Origin: an uncultured Collinsella sp.
Lineage (GTDB): Bacteria > Actinomycetota > Coriobacteriia > Coriobacteriales > Coriobacteriaceae
DNA: 5,997 bases
NCBI GenBank assembly: GCA_902492185.1
Contig: CABUKY010000112.1
Coordinates: 1-5,997, forward strand
Reading direction: 5' to 3'
Shown: piece by piece, positions 1 through 5,008 of the stretch
Layout of the letters: each line of letters begins with the position of its first letter
Position numbering within the stretch: the first letter of the stretch is position 1
The notes under the pieces: model-generated
Database searches by the model: none
What the model was told of the DNA's origin: nothing
Seen by the model: the letters and a program-made list of their open reading frames with translations, nothing else
Position numbers and translations under genes: made by a program

Positions 1-176
1 ATCGTGCGCGCGACGGCTCCCGTCTCAGTCGCAACGGTCAAACGATACCGCCCAGAGCCGGCAAGGGAGAGCGTACCACTCACGCGCGTGAGGGCGGCGA
101 GCGTCGACAAGTCGCAGTATTCACATTCGGGTTCGCAGCGCGCAAGCTCGTCGCGCACCTCAGCGGTAAACGACAT
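1..176 (-). CDS. whiA: WhiA, sporulation/cell-division DNA-binding regulator, N-terminal fragment
   Basis: The reverse strand from the ATG at 176 reads MSFTAEVRDELARCEPE and stays open to the window edge, giving 58 complete codons. The opening MSFTxEVxxELxR, followed by an AALxRxSGxLxL stretch and a T(E)TGAVAR segment, is the characteristic start of WhiA, a LAGLIDADG-like plus helix-turn-helix protein that binds DNA and influences cell division and development. The helix-turn-helix lies beyond the window and cannot be seen. A Cys cluster (C14, C18, C21) is present in the fragment; related proteins often have Cys residues near here. The start lies 6 bp after the rapZ stop codon, with GAAGG and AGG in the rapZ tail serving as possible ribosome binding sites, so the two genes are almost certainly cotranscribed and perhaps translationally coupled. 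Confidence 0.9.
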   Translation of the reverse strand, partial: MSFTAEVRDELARCEPECEYCDLSTLAALTRVSGTLSLAGSGRYRLTVATETGAVART

Positions 177-182
177 GCAGGC

Positions 183-1103
183 CTATGCCTTCGTGTTGGC
201 GCGCGACAGGTCGCGGTGGGAGATGCTCACATGATACTGAGCGCCTTCCAGGTAACGGGCCGTGGCCTCGGCAATGGCAACGCTGCGATGCTGGCCGCCC
301 GTGCAGCCGATGGCGATAGAAAGCTGCGGCTTACCCTCCGCGATATAGCCTGGCATCACCGTATCGAGCAGCTGTGTCCAAGCCTTCCAAAACTCCTGCG
401 TCTTGGGATGGTCCAGAACAAAATCAGAGACCTTTTTATCGAGACCGGTCATCGTGCGCATCTCGGGATCGTAGAACGGATTGGGCAGGAAGCGGACGTC
501 GATCATAATGTCCGCCTCGACGGGCATGCCGTGCTTAAAGCCAAACGAGAACACGTGGACGTCCATGAGCTGCTGGTCGGACAGCTCGGAAAATGCCATA
601 CGTAGCTTGTTGCGCAGCGCAGAGGTACGCAGACGGCTCGTGTCGATAATCATATCGGCTCGGTCGCGCACGCCCTGCAGCTGAAGGCGCTCGCGCTGAA
701 TGGCATCGGCCGTAGTCTCCCCCGGCTTGGCAATGGGATGACGGCGGCGATTTTCGCTGTAGCGACGAATCAGCACCTCGTCAGAGGCCTCGAGAAACAC
801 GATGTCACAGCTCATCTCGCGCTCCTCGAGTGCGGCAACGGCATCGAGCAGCTCATCGAACAAGCCCTGGCTGCGCAGGTCGCAGGTGACGGCAAGATGC
901 CTGCCCACGCCCGTATTGATGCCGACGAGTTCGGCAAGCTGGGCGATCAGACGCGGAGGCAAGTTGTCGATGCAAAAGTAGCCCATGTCCTCGAACACAT
1001 GCATGGCCTGCGTTCGGCCCGATCCAGACATTCCGGTGATGATGACGATATCGGGGATGCGCTCCGAGCGCTCCGCCGCATCCATGGCATCTCCCTTTTG
1101 CAT
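183..1103 (-). CDS. rapZ: RapZ/YvcJ-family RNase adapter, nucleotide-binding protein
   Basis: This 306-residue protein has the usual RapZ/YvcJ length of about 285-305 residues. Residues 24-31 form a P-loop, GMSGSGRT, followed by FEDMGYFCIDNLPP (37-50), the family hallmark. DLRS lies at 75-78. The C-terminal domain carries SFGFKHGMP (186-194), DVRFLPNPFY (202-211), GCTGGQHRSV (267-275) and SHRDL (296-299 region). Family members bind and hydrolyse nucleotides. E. coli RapZ guides RNase E to the GlmZ sRNA and so controls GlmS and amino-sugar synthesis; the role in Actinobacteria is less clear. The P-loop Lys is Arg, which I recall as usual in actinobacterial homologues. The first ATG (1103) has a perfect AGGAGG 5 nt upstream, but a second ATG at 1085 also has GGGAG 5 nt upstream, so the true start may be 6 codons later. 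It is followed closely by whiA, with no yvcK between. Confidence 0.96.
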   Translation of the reverse strand: MQKGDAMDAAERSERIPDIVIITGMSGSGRTQAMHVFEDMGYFCIDNLPPRLIAQLAELVGINTGVGRHLAVTCDLRSQGLFDELLDAVAALEEREMSCDIVFLEASDEVLIRRYSENRRRHPIAKPGETTADAIQRERLQLQGVRDRADMIIDTSRLRTSALRNKLRMAFSELSDQQLMDVHVFSFGFKHGMPVEADIMIDVRFLPNPFYDPEMRTMTGLDKKVSDFVLDHPKTQEFWKAWTQLLDTVMPGYIAEGKPQLSIAIGCTGGQHRSVAIAEATARYLEGAQYHVSISHRDLSRANTKA

Positions 1104-1108
1104 GTGCG

Positions 1109-1114
1109 CCTCCT
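1109..1114 (-). promoter_or_regulatory. rapZ ribosome binding site
   Basis: AGGAGG on the minus strand lies 5 nt before the ATG at 1103. It begins directly after the U-tract of the upstream hairpin, so a transcript ending at that hairpin would exclude it. A second, weaker GGGAG (about 1091-1095) precedes the internal ATG at 1085. Confidence 0.8.
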
Positions 1115-1150
1115 AAAACAAGCGCGGGACCCGGCCAGCGGATCCCGCGC
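1115..1150 (-). terminator. Hairpin plus U-tract between nanE and rapZ (terminator or attenuator)
   Basis: On the minus strand GCGCGGGATCC (1150-1140) pairs with GGGTCCCGCGC (1132-1122) over 11 bp with a 7-nt loop. The single non-Watson-Crick pair is U-G on this strand but would be A-C on the other, which fits a minus-strand RNA. TTGTTTT follows at 1121-1115. This is a good intrinsic terminator, slightly weakened by the G in the T-tract. It ends only 11 nt before the rapZ start codon, so rapZ must be expressed by readthrough or from a promoter whose transcript contains this hairpin. It may therefore act as an attenuator or a 5' stabilising stem. Confidence 0.7.
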
Positions 1151-1168
1151 GATCAATTGCCTTTATTG

Positions 1169-1174
1169 AGTATA
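1169..1174 (-). promoter_or_regulatory. Possible -10 box for rapZ-whiA
   Basis: TATACT on the minus strand lies between the nanE stop and the hairpin and matches the sigma-70 -10 consensus at five of six positions. No convincing -35 hexamer is found 16-19 nt upstream (the region reads GGCCTC), and there is no extended TG. If used, transcription would start about 15 nt before the hairpin, placing the hairpin in the rapZ leader. Confidence 0.25.
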
Positions 1175-1201
1175 CCGCCCCGAGCGGATACGAGGCCTGT
1201 C

Positions 1202-1888
1202 TTACGCCTCAAGCGCAGCCTTGAACCAACTTGTAATACTCGTGGGATGCGTGATGGCGGTGCCGACGACAACGGCCCAGGCGCCAGCATCGATCGCGGC
1301 GCGAGCCTCCTCGGGCGTGTGCACGCGGCCCTCGCAGATGATGGGAAGACCGGGGAATTCCTCGGTCGCCTGACGCAGGAGCGGCAGATCGGGGCCATCG
1401 GCCATGGTGCAGTCGATGGCAGCGACACCGTGAGAAAGCGTGGTAGATACCAGGTCGAAGCCCATATCAACCGCACGGCGAATGTCCTCGATGGTGGCAC
1501 AATCCGCCATCAGGAGCACACCCTCCTCGTGCAGCGGGCGGAAGGTATCCTCGACCGACTTGCCGTCGGGACGCGGACGATCGGTGGCGTCGATCGCCAC
1601 GATATCGGCACCCGCAGCAACGCAGGCGCGAGCGGGACGCAGCGTCGGCGTGATGTAAACGCCCTCGTGCCCATCCTTCCACAGGCCGATAACGGGGACC
1701 TCACAGCGACCCTTAATGGCGGCAATGTCGGCAAGGCCCTGGCAGCGAATGGCGGCGGCGCCGCCGAGCTCGCAAGCACGAGACATTTGAGCCATGGTCT
1801 CGGGCGTACGAAGCGGCTCGCCCATATACGCCTGAACGCTCACGACGAGCTTGCCCTTCAGGGACTGGATCAAAGGATCAACGGTCAT
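1202..1888 (-). CDS. nanE: N-acetylmannosamine-6-phosphate 2-epimerase
   Basis: NanE interconverts ManNAc-6-P and GlcNAc-6-P in the cytoplasm, the third step of sialic acid breakdown. From the ATG at 1888 the protein is 228 residues, the normal NanE size, and reads as a single TIM barrel. Visible landmarks are KGKLVVSVQA (11-20), GGAAAIRCQG (42-51), PVIGLWKDG (65-73) with K71 as the likely catalytic lysine, ADIVAIDATDRPRP (95-108), MADC (127-130), FDLVSTTLSHG (144-154) and ICEGRVHTPEEA (184-195) with E186 matching the acidic catalytic residue, then the phosphate-binding VVVGTAITHP (206-215). The frame stays open upstream to 2002, but those 38 codons run through the inverted-repeat element and do not resemble NanE, so the later ATG is chosen. 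Its ribosome binding site is weak: AAAGG lies 11 nt upstream. Confidence 0.95.
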   Translation of the reverse strand: MTVDPLIQSLKGKLVVSVQAYMGEPLRTPETMAQMSRACELGGAAAIRCQGLADIAAIKGRCEVPVIGLWKDGHEGVYITPTLRPARACVAAGADIVAIDATDRPRPDGKSVEDTFRPLHEEGVLLMADCATIEDIRRAVDMGFDLVSTTLSHGVAAIDCTMADGPDLPLLRQATEEFPGLPIICEGRVHTPEEARAAIDAGAWAVVVGTAITHPTSITSWFKAALEA

Positions 1889-1907
1889 GTTCGACTCAAC
1901 CTTTCTC

Positions 1908-2012
1908 AAAAACAGCCTTCTGAGACACCGCACCTTGACGTTCAAACCGTCGCTCGCGTACCGAAGTACGCTTCGCTCCTCTTTCACGTCAATCTGCGGC
2001 ACCTCAGAAGGC
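1908..2012 (-). terminator. Terminator-like long stem plus U-tract between nanK and nanE
   Basis: The outer stem GCCTTCTGAG/CTCAGAAGGC closes on the minus strand and is followed by TGTTTTTG (1914-1907), with five uninterrupted Us at 1912-1908. No T-run follows the stem in the plus direction. The U-tract ends 19 nt before the nanE ATG and the stem starts 17 nt after the nanK stop codon, so it could lower nanE expression relative to nanK or act as a conditional attenuator. The stem is unusually long and interrupted for a plain terminator. Confidence 0.5.
1915..2012 (-). repeat. Structured inverted-repeat element, copy 1 (nanK-nanE gap)
   Basis: A 98-bp element whose ends pair. Read on the minus strand, GCCUUCUGAG (2012-2003) pairs with CUCAGAAGGC (1924-1915). 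GUG/UGU then pair by three G-U wobbles, CCGCA pairs with UGCGG, a GA/GG mismatch follows, and UUGACGU (1992-1986) pairs with ACGUCAA (1941-1935). The apex holds GCGTAC-TTCG-GTACGC (1971-1956), a stable UUCG tetraloop, with an overlapping alternative stem CGAAG/CTTCG (1975-1962). The wobbles would be A-C mismatches on the plus strand, so the minus strand is the folding one. It is related in sequence and shape to the element at 3069-3164. Its identity is unknown to me: a cis-regulatory RNA, a small RNA or a MITE-like palindrome are all possible. Confidence 0.75.
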
Positions 2013-2029
2013 GCACTTGGTAGCTATGT

Positions 2030-2995
2030 TTATTTCAACGACGCAAGAAGGTGTTCGGCGGCACCGATGAGCGGAGCATCGCCCTCAAGAGAACCGATGA
2101 GGATCGGCGTGTCCTGAAGCGGATCGAGCGCCTGGCTGGCATAGCCCTCGTGTACCGAATCCTTCCACGTCTGTGAACGCCAATCGGGACCTTGGTGAAT
2201 CACGCCACCCGAAAGCACGATGACCTCAGGGTCCAGGATGTTAGCGAGCGAGCCCAAGCTGGCACCCAGCGCAAAGCCGGCGTCATGGATGACCTCAGTC
2301 GCCTTTGCGTCGCCCGCGCGGCACAGGTCGTTTACATCGCGACCGACCGAAGGACGGCTGGGGTCGACGCGGCCAAAGCGCTCGTCGTACATGCGACCAA
2401 TGGAAGTGCCCGAAGCAACAGACTCAAGATGGCCAGAACGCCCGCAGGCGCAGGGAATGCCGGCGGCAGCCGAGCACTCGATGTGGCCCATATGACCGGC
2501 AGCACCGTGGAAGCCCTGCATCACGCGGCCGTTCTCGACATATGCGCCGCCGATGCCCGTACCGATGCCCAGACACAAGACGGAGAACTTGCCCTTGCCG
2601 ACGCCCCAGTGGGCCTCGCCCAGAGCATGAGCCTGCACGTCGCCCACCACGGCAACGGGAAGACCAAGGTCCTCGCGCAGACGCGGCCCCAACTGAACGC
2701 CAGACCAGCCGGGCATGATCTCGTTGGCGTAGGCGATGGCGCCCGTCTTGGGGTCGACGACACCGGCGGCGCCAATACCGATACCGAGGACCTCGACATC
2801 GGGGTTCGCCTCGAGAGCAGCCTTGATGGACGCCTCGATGCGCTGGAAAACTGCCTCGCCGCCTTCTTGGGCCTCGGTGGGAACCTCGGCTTCAAAGACC
2901 GGATGGGGCACGCCGCCATCAGCCGGATACTCCATAATGGCAGTCGCAATCTTGGTGCCGCCGATATCGACGGAGCAAACGTACTTGTTCTCCAT
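2030..2995 (-). CDS. nanK: ROK-family kinase, probable N-acetylmannosamine kinase
   Basis: This 321-residue cytoplasmic ROK sugar kinase probably phosphorylates ManNAc with ATP to ManNAc-6-P, the substrate of the next gene's product. The N-terminal phosphate-binding loop is VDIGGTK (9-15). GIGIGAAGVVD lies at 71-81, the catalytic aspartate is expected at D119 in VVGDVQAHALGE, and the second nucleotide-binding loop is GIGTGIGG (143-150). The ROK zinc motif is GHMGH (167-171) then PCACGRSGHLE (181-191): C182 and C184 are present but the third usual Cys is His189, which can still bind zinc. IVLSGGV (259-265) is the adenosine-site strand. The ATG at 2995 is chosen because AAGGAGA lies 5 nt upstream and the homologous sequence begins there; an in-frame upstream ATG at 3022 lacks this. 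Substrate is inferred from position between nanA and nanE; ROK kinases for glucose or GlcNAc look similar. Confidence 0.88.
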   Translation of the reverse strand: MENKYVCSVDIGGTKIATAIMEYPADGGVPHPVFEAEVPTEAQEGGEAVFQRIEASIKAALEANPDVEVLGIGIGAAGVVDPKTGAIAYANEIMPGWSGVQLGPRLREDLGLPVAVVGDVQAHALGEAHWGVGKGKFSVLCLGIGTGIGGAYVENGRVMQGFHGAAGHMGHIECSAAAGIPCACGRSGHLESVASGTSIGRMYDERFGRVDPSRPSVGRDVNDLCRAGDAKATEVIHDAGFALGASLGSLANILDPEVIVLSGGVIHQGPDWRSQTWKDSVHEGYASQALDPLQDTPILIGSLEGDAPLIGAAEHLLASLK

Positions 2996-3000
2996 GTCGC

Positions 3001-3013
3001 TCTCCTTAGGAGA
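3001..3013 (-). promoter_or_regulatory. nanK ribosome binding site inside a small palindrome
   Basis: On the minus strand TCTCC-TAA-GGAGA places the Shine-Dalgarno sequence (3007-3001) in the 3' arm of a 5-bp stem with a 3-nt loop, 5 nt before the ATG at 2995. Such a stem would be weak but could mask the site. It supports the start at 2995. Confidence 0.55.
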
Positions 3014-3068
3014 TATAAACAACTACAGGAAATGCGCCGTCAGGCTAGCCGTCACAGCGCGGTAAAGG

Positions 3069-3164
3069 TTTTCCAGGTGCCCGAGATCGCCGAGAAGCCG
3101 TGTGGCCATTGACCTAATGGGTCATGGCCGCACGGTTGAACGGCGAGGTCGGGTGCCTGGGAAA
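3069..3164 (+). repeat. Structured inverted-repeat element, copy 2 (nanA-nanK gap, opposite orientation)
   Basis: A 96-bp long hairpin filling most of the nanA-nanK gap and starting 3 nt after the nanA stop. On the plus strand 3069-3084 pairs with 3149-3164 over 16 consecutive positions, three of them G-U. A GAU/AGG internal loop follows, then CGCCG (3088-3092) with CGGCG (3141-3145), then a tandem G-A (3094-3095 against 3138-3139). An apical stem pairs 3096-3114 with 3120-3137, with one bulged T at 3110 and loop TAATG. Five pairs are G-U on the plus strand but A-C on the minus strand, so the element folds better antisense to the operon. A CTTT run after it is a poor terminator. It shares sequence blocks, loops and compensatory changes with copy 1, so both probably belong to one family of unknown function. 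Confidence 0.75.
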
Positions 3165-3167
3165 GCT

Positions 3168-4088
3168 TTAAAGGAGGCCGTTGTCCTGGAGGACCTTCTT
3201 AATCGCCTCGACGTTCTCACCGGTCATGGCCTTCACCGGGCGCGGCATGGTCGGGCTGTCGAAGATGCCCATGAGGTTCATAGCGGTCTTGAAGGCGCCG
3301 ACGCCACCGGCATAGCCCTGGACGCCCGAGGTGACATCCCAGATGTGGGAGATCTCATTGAGACGATCCTGCTCGGCCTTGACGGTAGCCCAGTCACCAG
3401 CCTGAGCGGCCTTCCACTGACGCACGTAGCCCTCGGGCTCAACGTTGGCGAGACCCGGGACGGAACCGTCAGCGCCGCCGAGATAGGCGCCGTCGACAAC
3501 AACCTCGTGACCGGTGAGGATGCTCATCGGATGGCCGTTCTTCTCGTTCTCCTGAACGAGGTAGCGGAACGAGATGTCATCACCCGAGGAATCCTTGACG
3601 CCAGCAAGGACGCCCTCGGCGCCGAGCTTGGCAAGGAGCTTCCAGGGGAGCTTGGTGTGAACGCAGACGGGAATGTCATAGGCAAAGATGGGCAGGTCGA
3701 GCTCCTCGTGCAGGATGCGGAAGTGCTCCTCGACCTCGGTCATACCCTGCAGGGCATAGAACGGGCAGGTGGCGACGAGGGCATCGGCGCCCAGCTCCTG
3801 GGCGACCTTGCCGTGCTCAATCATGCGCTCGGTCTCGGTATCGATGATGCCGACCAGAACAGGCACACGGTGGTCGACGATACGAACGGCCTCGGCGATA
3901 ATCTGGCGACGGCGCTCATCGGTGGAGAAGACGACCTCGCCCGAAGACCCCAAGAAGAACAGACCATCGACGCCGGCATCGATCATGCGGTTGATGCTGC
4001 GCTCAAAGGAGGCAACGTCGAGCTGGTGGTCTTCGGTATCGGGAACAACGACGGGAGGGATAACGCCGGTGAATTTCTGAGTTGCCAC
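3168..4088 (-). CDS. nanA: DapA/NanA-family class I aldolase, probable N-acetylneuraminate lyase
   Basis: This 306-residue cytoplasmic TIM-barrel aldolase of the dihydrodipicolinate synthase family probably splits Neu5Ac into ManNAc and pyruvate. GSSGE (47-51) is the pyruvate-carboxylate loop, Y137 in FAYDIP is the proton-transfer tyrosine and K165 in GVKDSSGD is the Schiff-base lysine. Y137 and K165 carry the same numbers as in E. coli NanA. The start is GTG at 4088, because AAGGAG lies 6 nt upstream and the family-like sequence begins there; the frame remains open to 4172 without a better site. The lyase call rests on the following nanK and nanE. The KDSSGD context and GSSGE rather than GSTGE also occur in related keto-acid aldolases, so another substrate such as a 2-keto-3-deoxy acid is possible. 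The gene end adjoins the 3069-3164 element. Confidence 0.78.
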   Translation of the reverse strand: MATQKFTGVIPPVVVPDTEDHQLDVASFERSINRMIDAGVDGLFFLGSSGEVVFSTDERRRQIIAEAVRIVDHRVPVLVGIIDTETERMIEHGKVAQELGADALVATCPFYALQGMTEVEEHFRILHEELDLPIFAYDIPVCVHTKLPWKLLAKLGAEGVLAGVKDSSGDDISFRYLVQENEKNGHPMSILTGHEVVVDGAYLGGADGSVPGLANVEPEGYVRQWKAAQAGDWATVKAEQDRLNEISHIWDVTSGVQGYAGGVGAFKTAMNLMGIFDSPTMPRPVKAMTGENVEAIKKVLQDNGLL

Positions 4089-4094
4089 AAGAAT

Positions 4095-4100
4095 CTCCTT
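4095..4100 (-). promoter_or_regulatory. nanA ribosome binding site fixing a GTG start
   Basis: AAGGAG on the minus strand lies 6 nt before the GTG at 4088. No comparable site precedes upstream in-frame ATG codons, which makes GTG the likely start. Confidence 0.75.
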
Positions 4101-4109
4101 AGCTGTCTG

Positions 4110-4132
4110 GCGAGCGGCCCTATGCCGCTCAC
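4110..4132 (-). repeat. Hairpin in the nanA leader
   Basis: In the 68-bp gap before nanA, GTGAGCGGC (4132-4124) pairs with GCCGCTCGC (4118-4110) over 9 bp with a 5-nt loop. One pair is U-G on the minus strand and A-C on the plus strand, which fits a minus-strand transcript. No U-tract follows, so it is not a normal terminator. It ends 9 nt before the nanA Shine-Dalgarno site and could be an RNA-processing or stability stem. Confidence 0.5.
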
Positions 4133-4156
4133 TCTTGTTGGCAGTGTCCAGGCCGT

Positions 4157-5008
4157 CTAGGCCAAAGAACACGGATAGAACGTTTGGTTAAAGAAGTCGA
4201 CGACTTCGTTTTCGAACGCGTTAATACGCTCATGAGCGTATTTGGCATAGATGATATGCCTCCGGTCACACTCAAGACCGTTGAATACGGCAAACTGACC
4301 CTTGGGGTCGCTCACGGTATCCATGAGCGACGTGCCCATGAGCACCGATCCGCGCACCCGAGACGACAGAGCCTCGAGGCCACCGGGAATTGGATTGGCA
4401 ACCGCCGTGCAGGCAAGTCCGCGCTCGTCCAGAGCAGAAACCGCCAGCGCGACACCGCCGCCAAGACCCTCGCCCCATGCAAAAATGCGATCGGGATCCA
4501 TGCCATCAAGATTGCGCGCGACCTTCGCCAACGCGCAGCCCCAACGGACGCGCTTGACAAAAGCGGGCGAAGCAATCCCCCACTGCAGGTCGTCCGCACC
4601 AGCAACATCGTCATCCAGCGCGAGAACGGCATACCCCATGGCGGCAAATCTCGTCATGTGATGCCATCCACGCACGGGTCGATCGATGTCGTGAAACATC
4701 AGGCACAGCGGCACGCGCTCAGACACTCGGGCACGACCGACAGGCTCGATCAAACGAGCGTGAATCGCATCGTCACCGAGCTCAAAGGAGACCTCCGAGT
4801 AACGGGCGCAGGGGTTAACAAAGTCAATCGCCGTAATGGCCAGGCCTTGAATCTCAAGATTCGAAGCGCATGTCTCTAAATCAGAAACATCTGCTTGGAC
4901 ATCACCGCGCCAGTCCCGATATTCTGCGAGCCTTGACGAAACCGTTCCAGGCATCTCCGCGAGCCCGGGGACGATCAGCTCGTCGATATTGCTCTCGCAC
5001 TTAGACAT
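4157..5008 (-). CDS. Degenerate AXE1/CE7-like alpha/beta hydrolase lacking the nucleophilic serine
   Basis: This 283-residue protein is a shortened relative of the gene just upstream. The shared core includes FHDIDRPxxGWHHMTRFAAMGYAVLALD (105-132 region) and a near-identical QFAVFNGLECDRR (238-250), against QFAVYNNLACEKR in the neighbour. Where the active neighbour has GASQGG, this one reads GEGLGG (179-184): the nucleophile position is Gly181. The acid (D230) and histidine (H259) positions survive. The RGQG-like loop has become an acidic LDDDVAGADD, and a segment of roughly 45 residues before the acid, present in the neighbour and typical of CE7 enzymes, is absent. A standard esterase reaction therefore seems unlikely; a binding or regulatory partner or an early pseudogene are alternatives. 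The frame is intact. The ATG overlaps the neighbour's stop by 8 bp, with GGGGAGG just upstream, so translation is coupled. Confidence 0.72.
   Translation of the reverse strand: MSKCESNIDELIVPGLAEMPGTVSSRLAEYRDWRGDVQADVSDLETCASNLEIQGLAITAIDFVNPCARYSEVSFELGDDAIHARLIEPVGRARVSERVPLCLMFHDIDRPVRGWHHMTRFAAMGYAVLALDDDVAGADDLQWGIASPAFVKRVRWGCALAKVARNLDGMDPDRIFAWGEGLGGGVALAVSALDERGLACTAVANPIPGGLEALSSRVRGSVLMGTSLMDTVSDPKGQFAVFNGLECDRRHIIYAKYAHERINAFENEVVDFFNQTFYPCSLA

Noticed and set aside
183..1103. Walker A Lys to Arg in RapZ as a loss of function
   Set aside because: I recall Arg at this position in many actinobacterial RapZ proteins, and the rest of the protein is intact.
1889..2002. An N-terminal extension of nanE by 38 codons
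   Set aside because: The extra residues are the translated inverted-repeat element, are basic and unlike NanE, and the normal family start fits the ATG at 1888.
1157..2023. A 288-codon open frame on the plus strand opposite nanE
   Set aside because: Antisense shadow of nanE that also runs through a hairpin element; no motif or ribosome binding site of note.
2996..3068. A nanK promoter with CTGACG and GTTTAT or TATATC
   Set aside because: Hexamers match poorly at acceptable spacing and the start site would fall at the ribosome binding site.
2192..3112. A 306-codon open frame on the plus strand opposite nanK
   Set aside because: Antisense shadow of the ROK kinase; low-complexity composition and no motif.
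1915..3164. A CRISPR array or insertion sequence formed by the two repeats
   Set aside because: There are only two copies, in opposite orientation, with no regular spacing, no spacers, no transposase and no obvious target-site duplication.
3102..4160. A 352-codon open frame on the plus strand opposite nanA
   Set aside because: It is antisense to a clearly homologous aldolase, shows no recognisable family motif and is explained by the high GC content removing stop codons.
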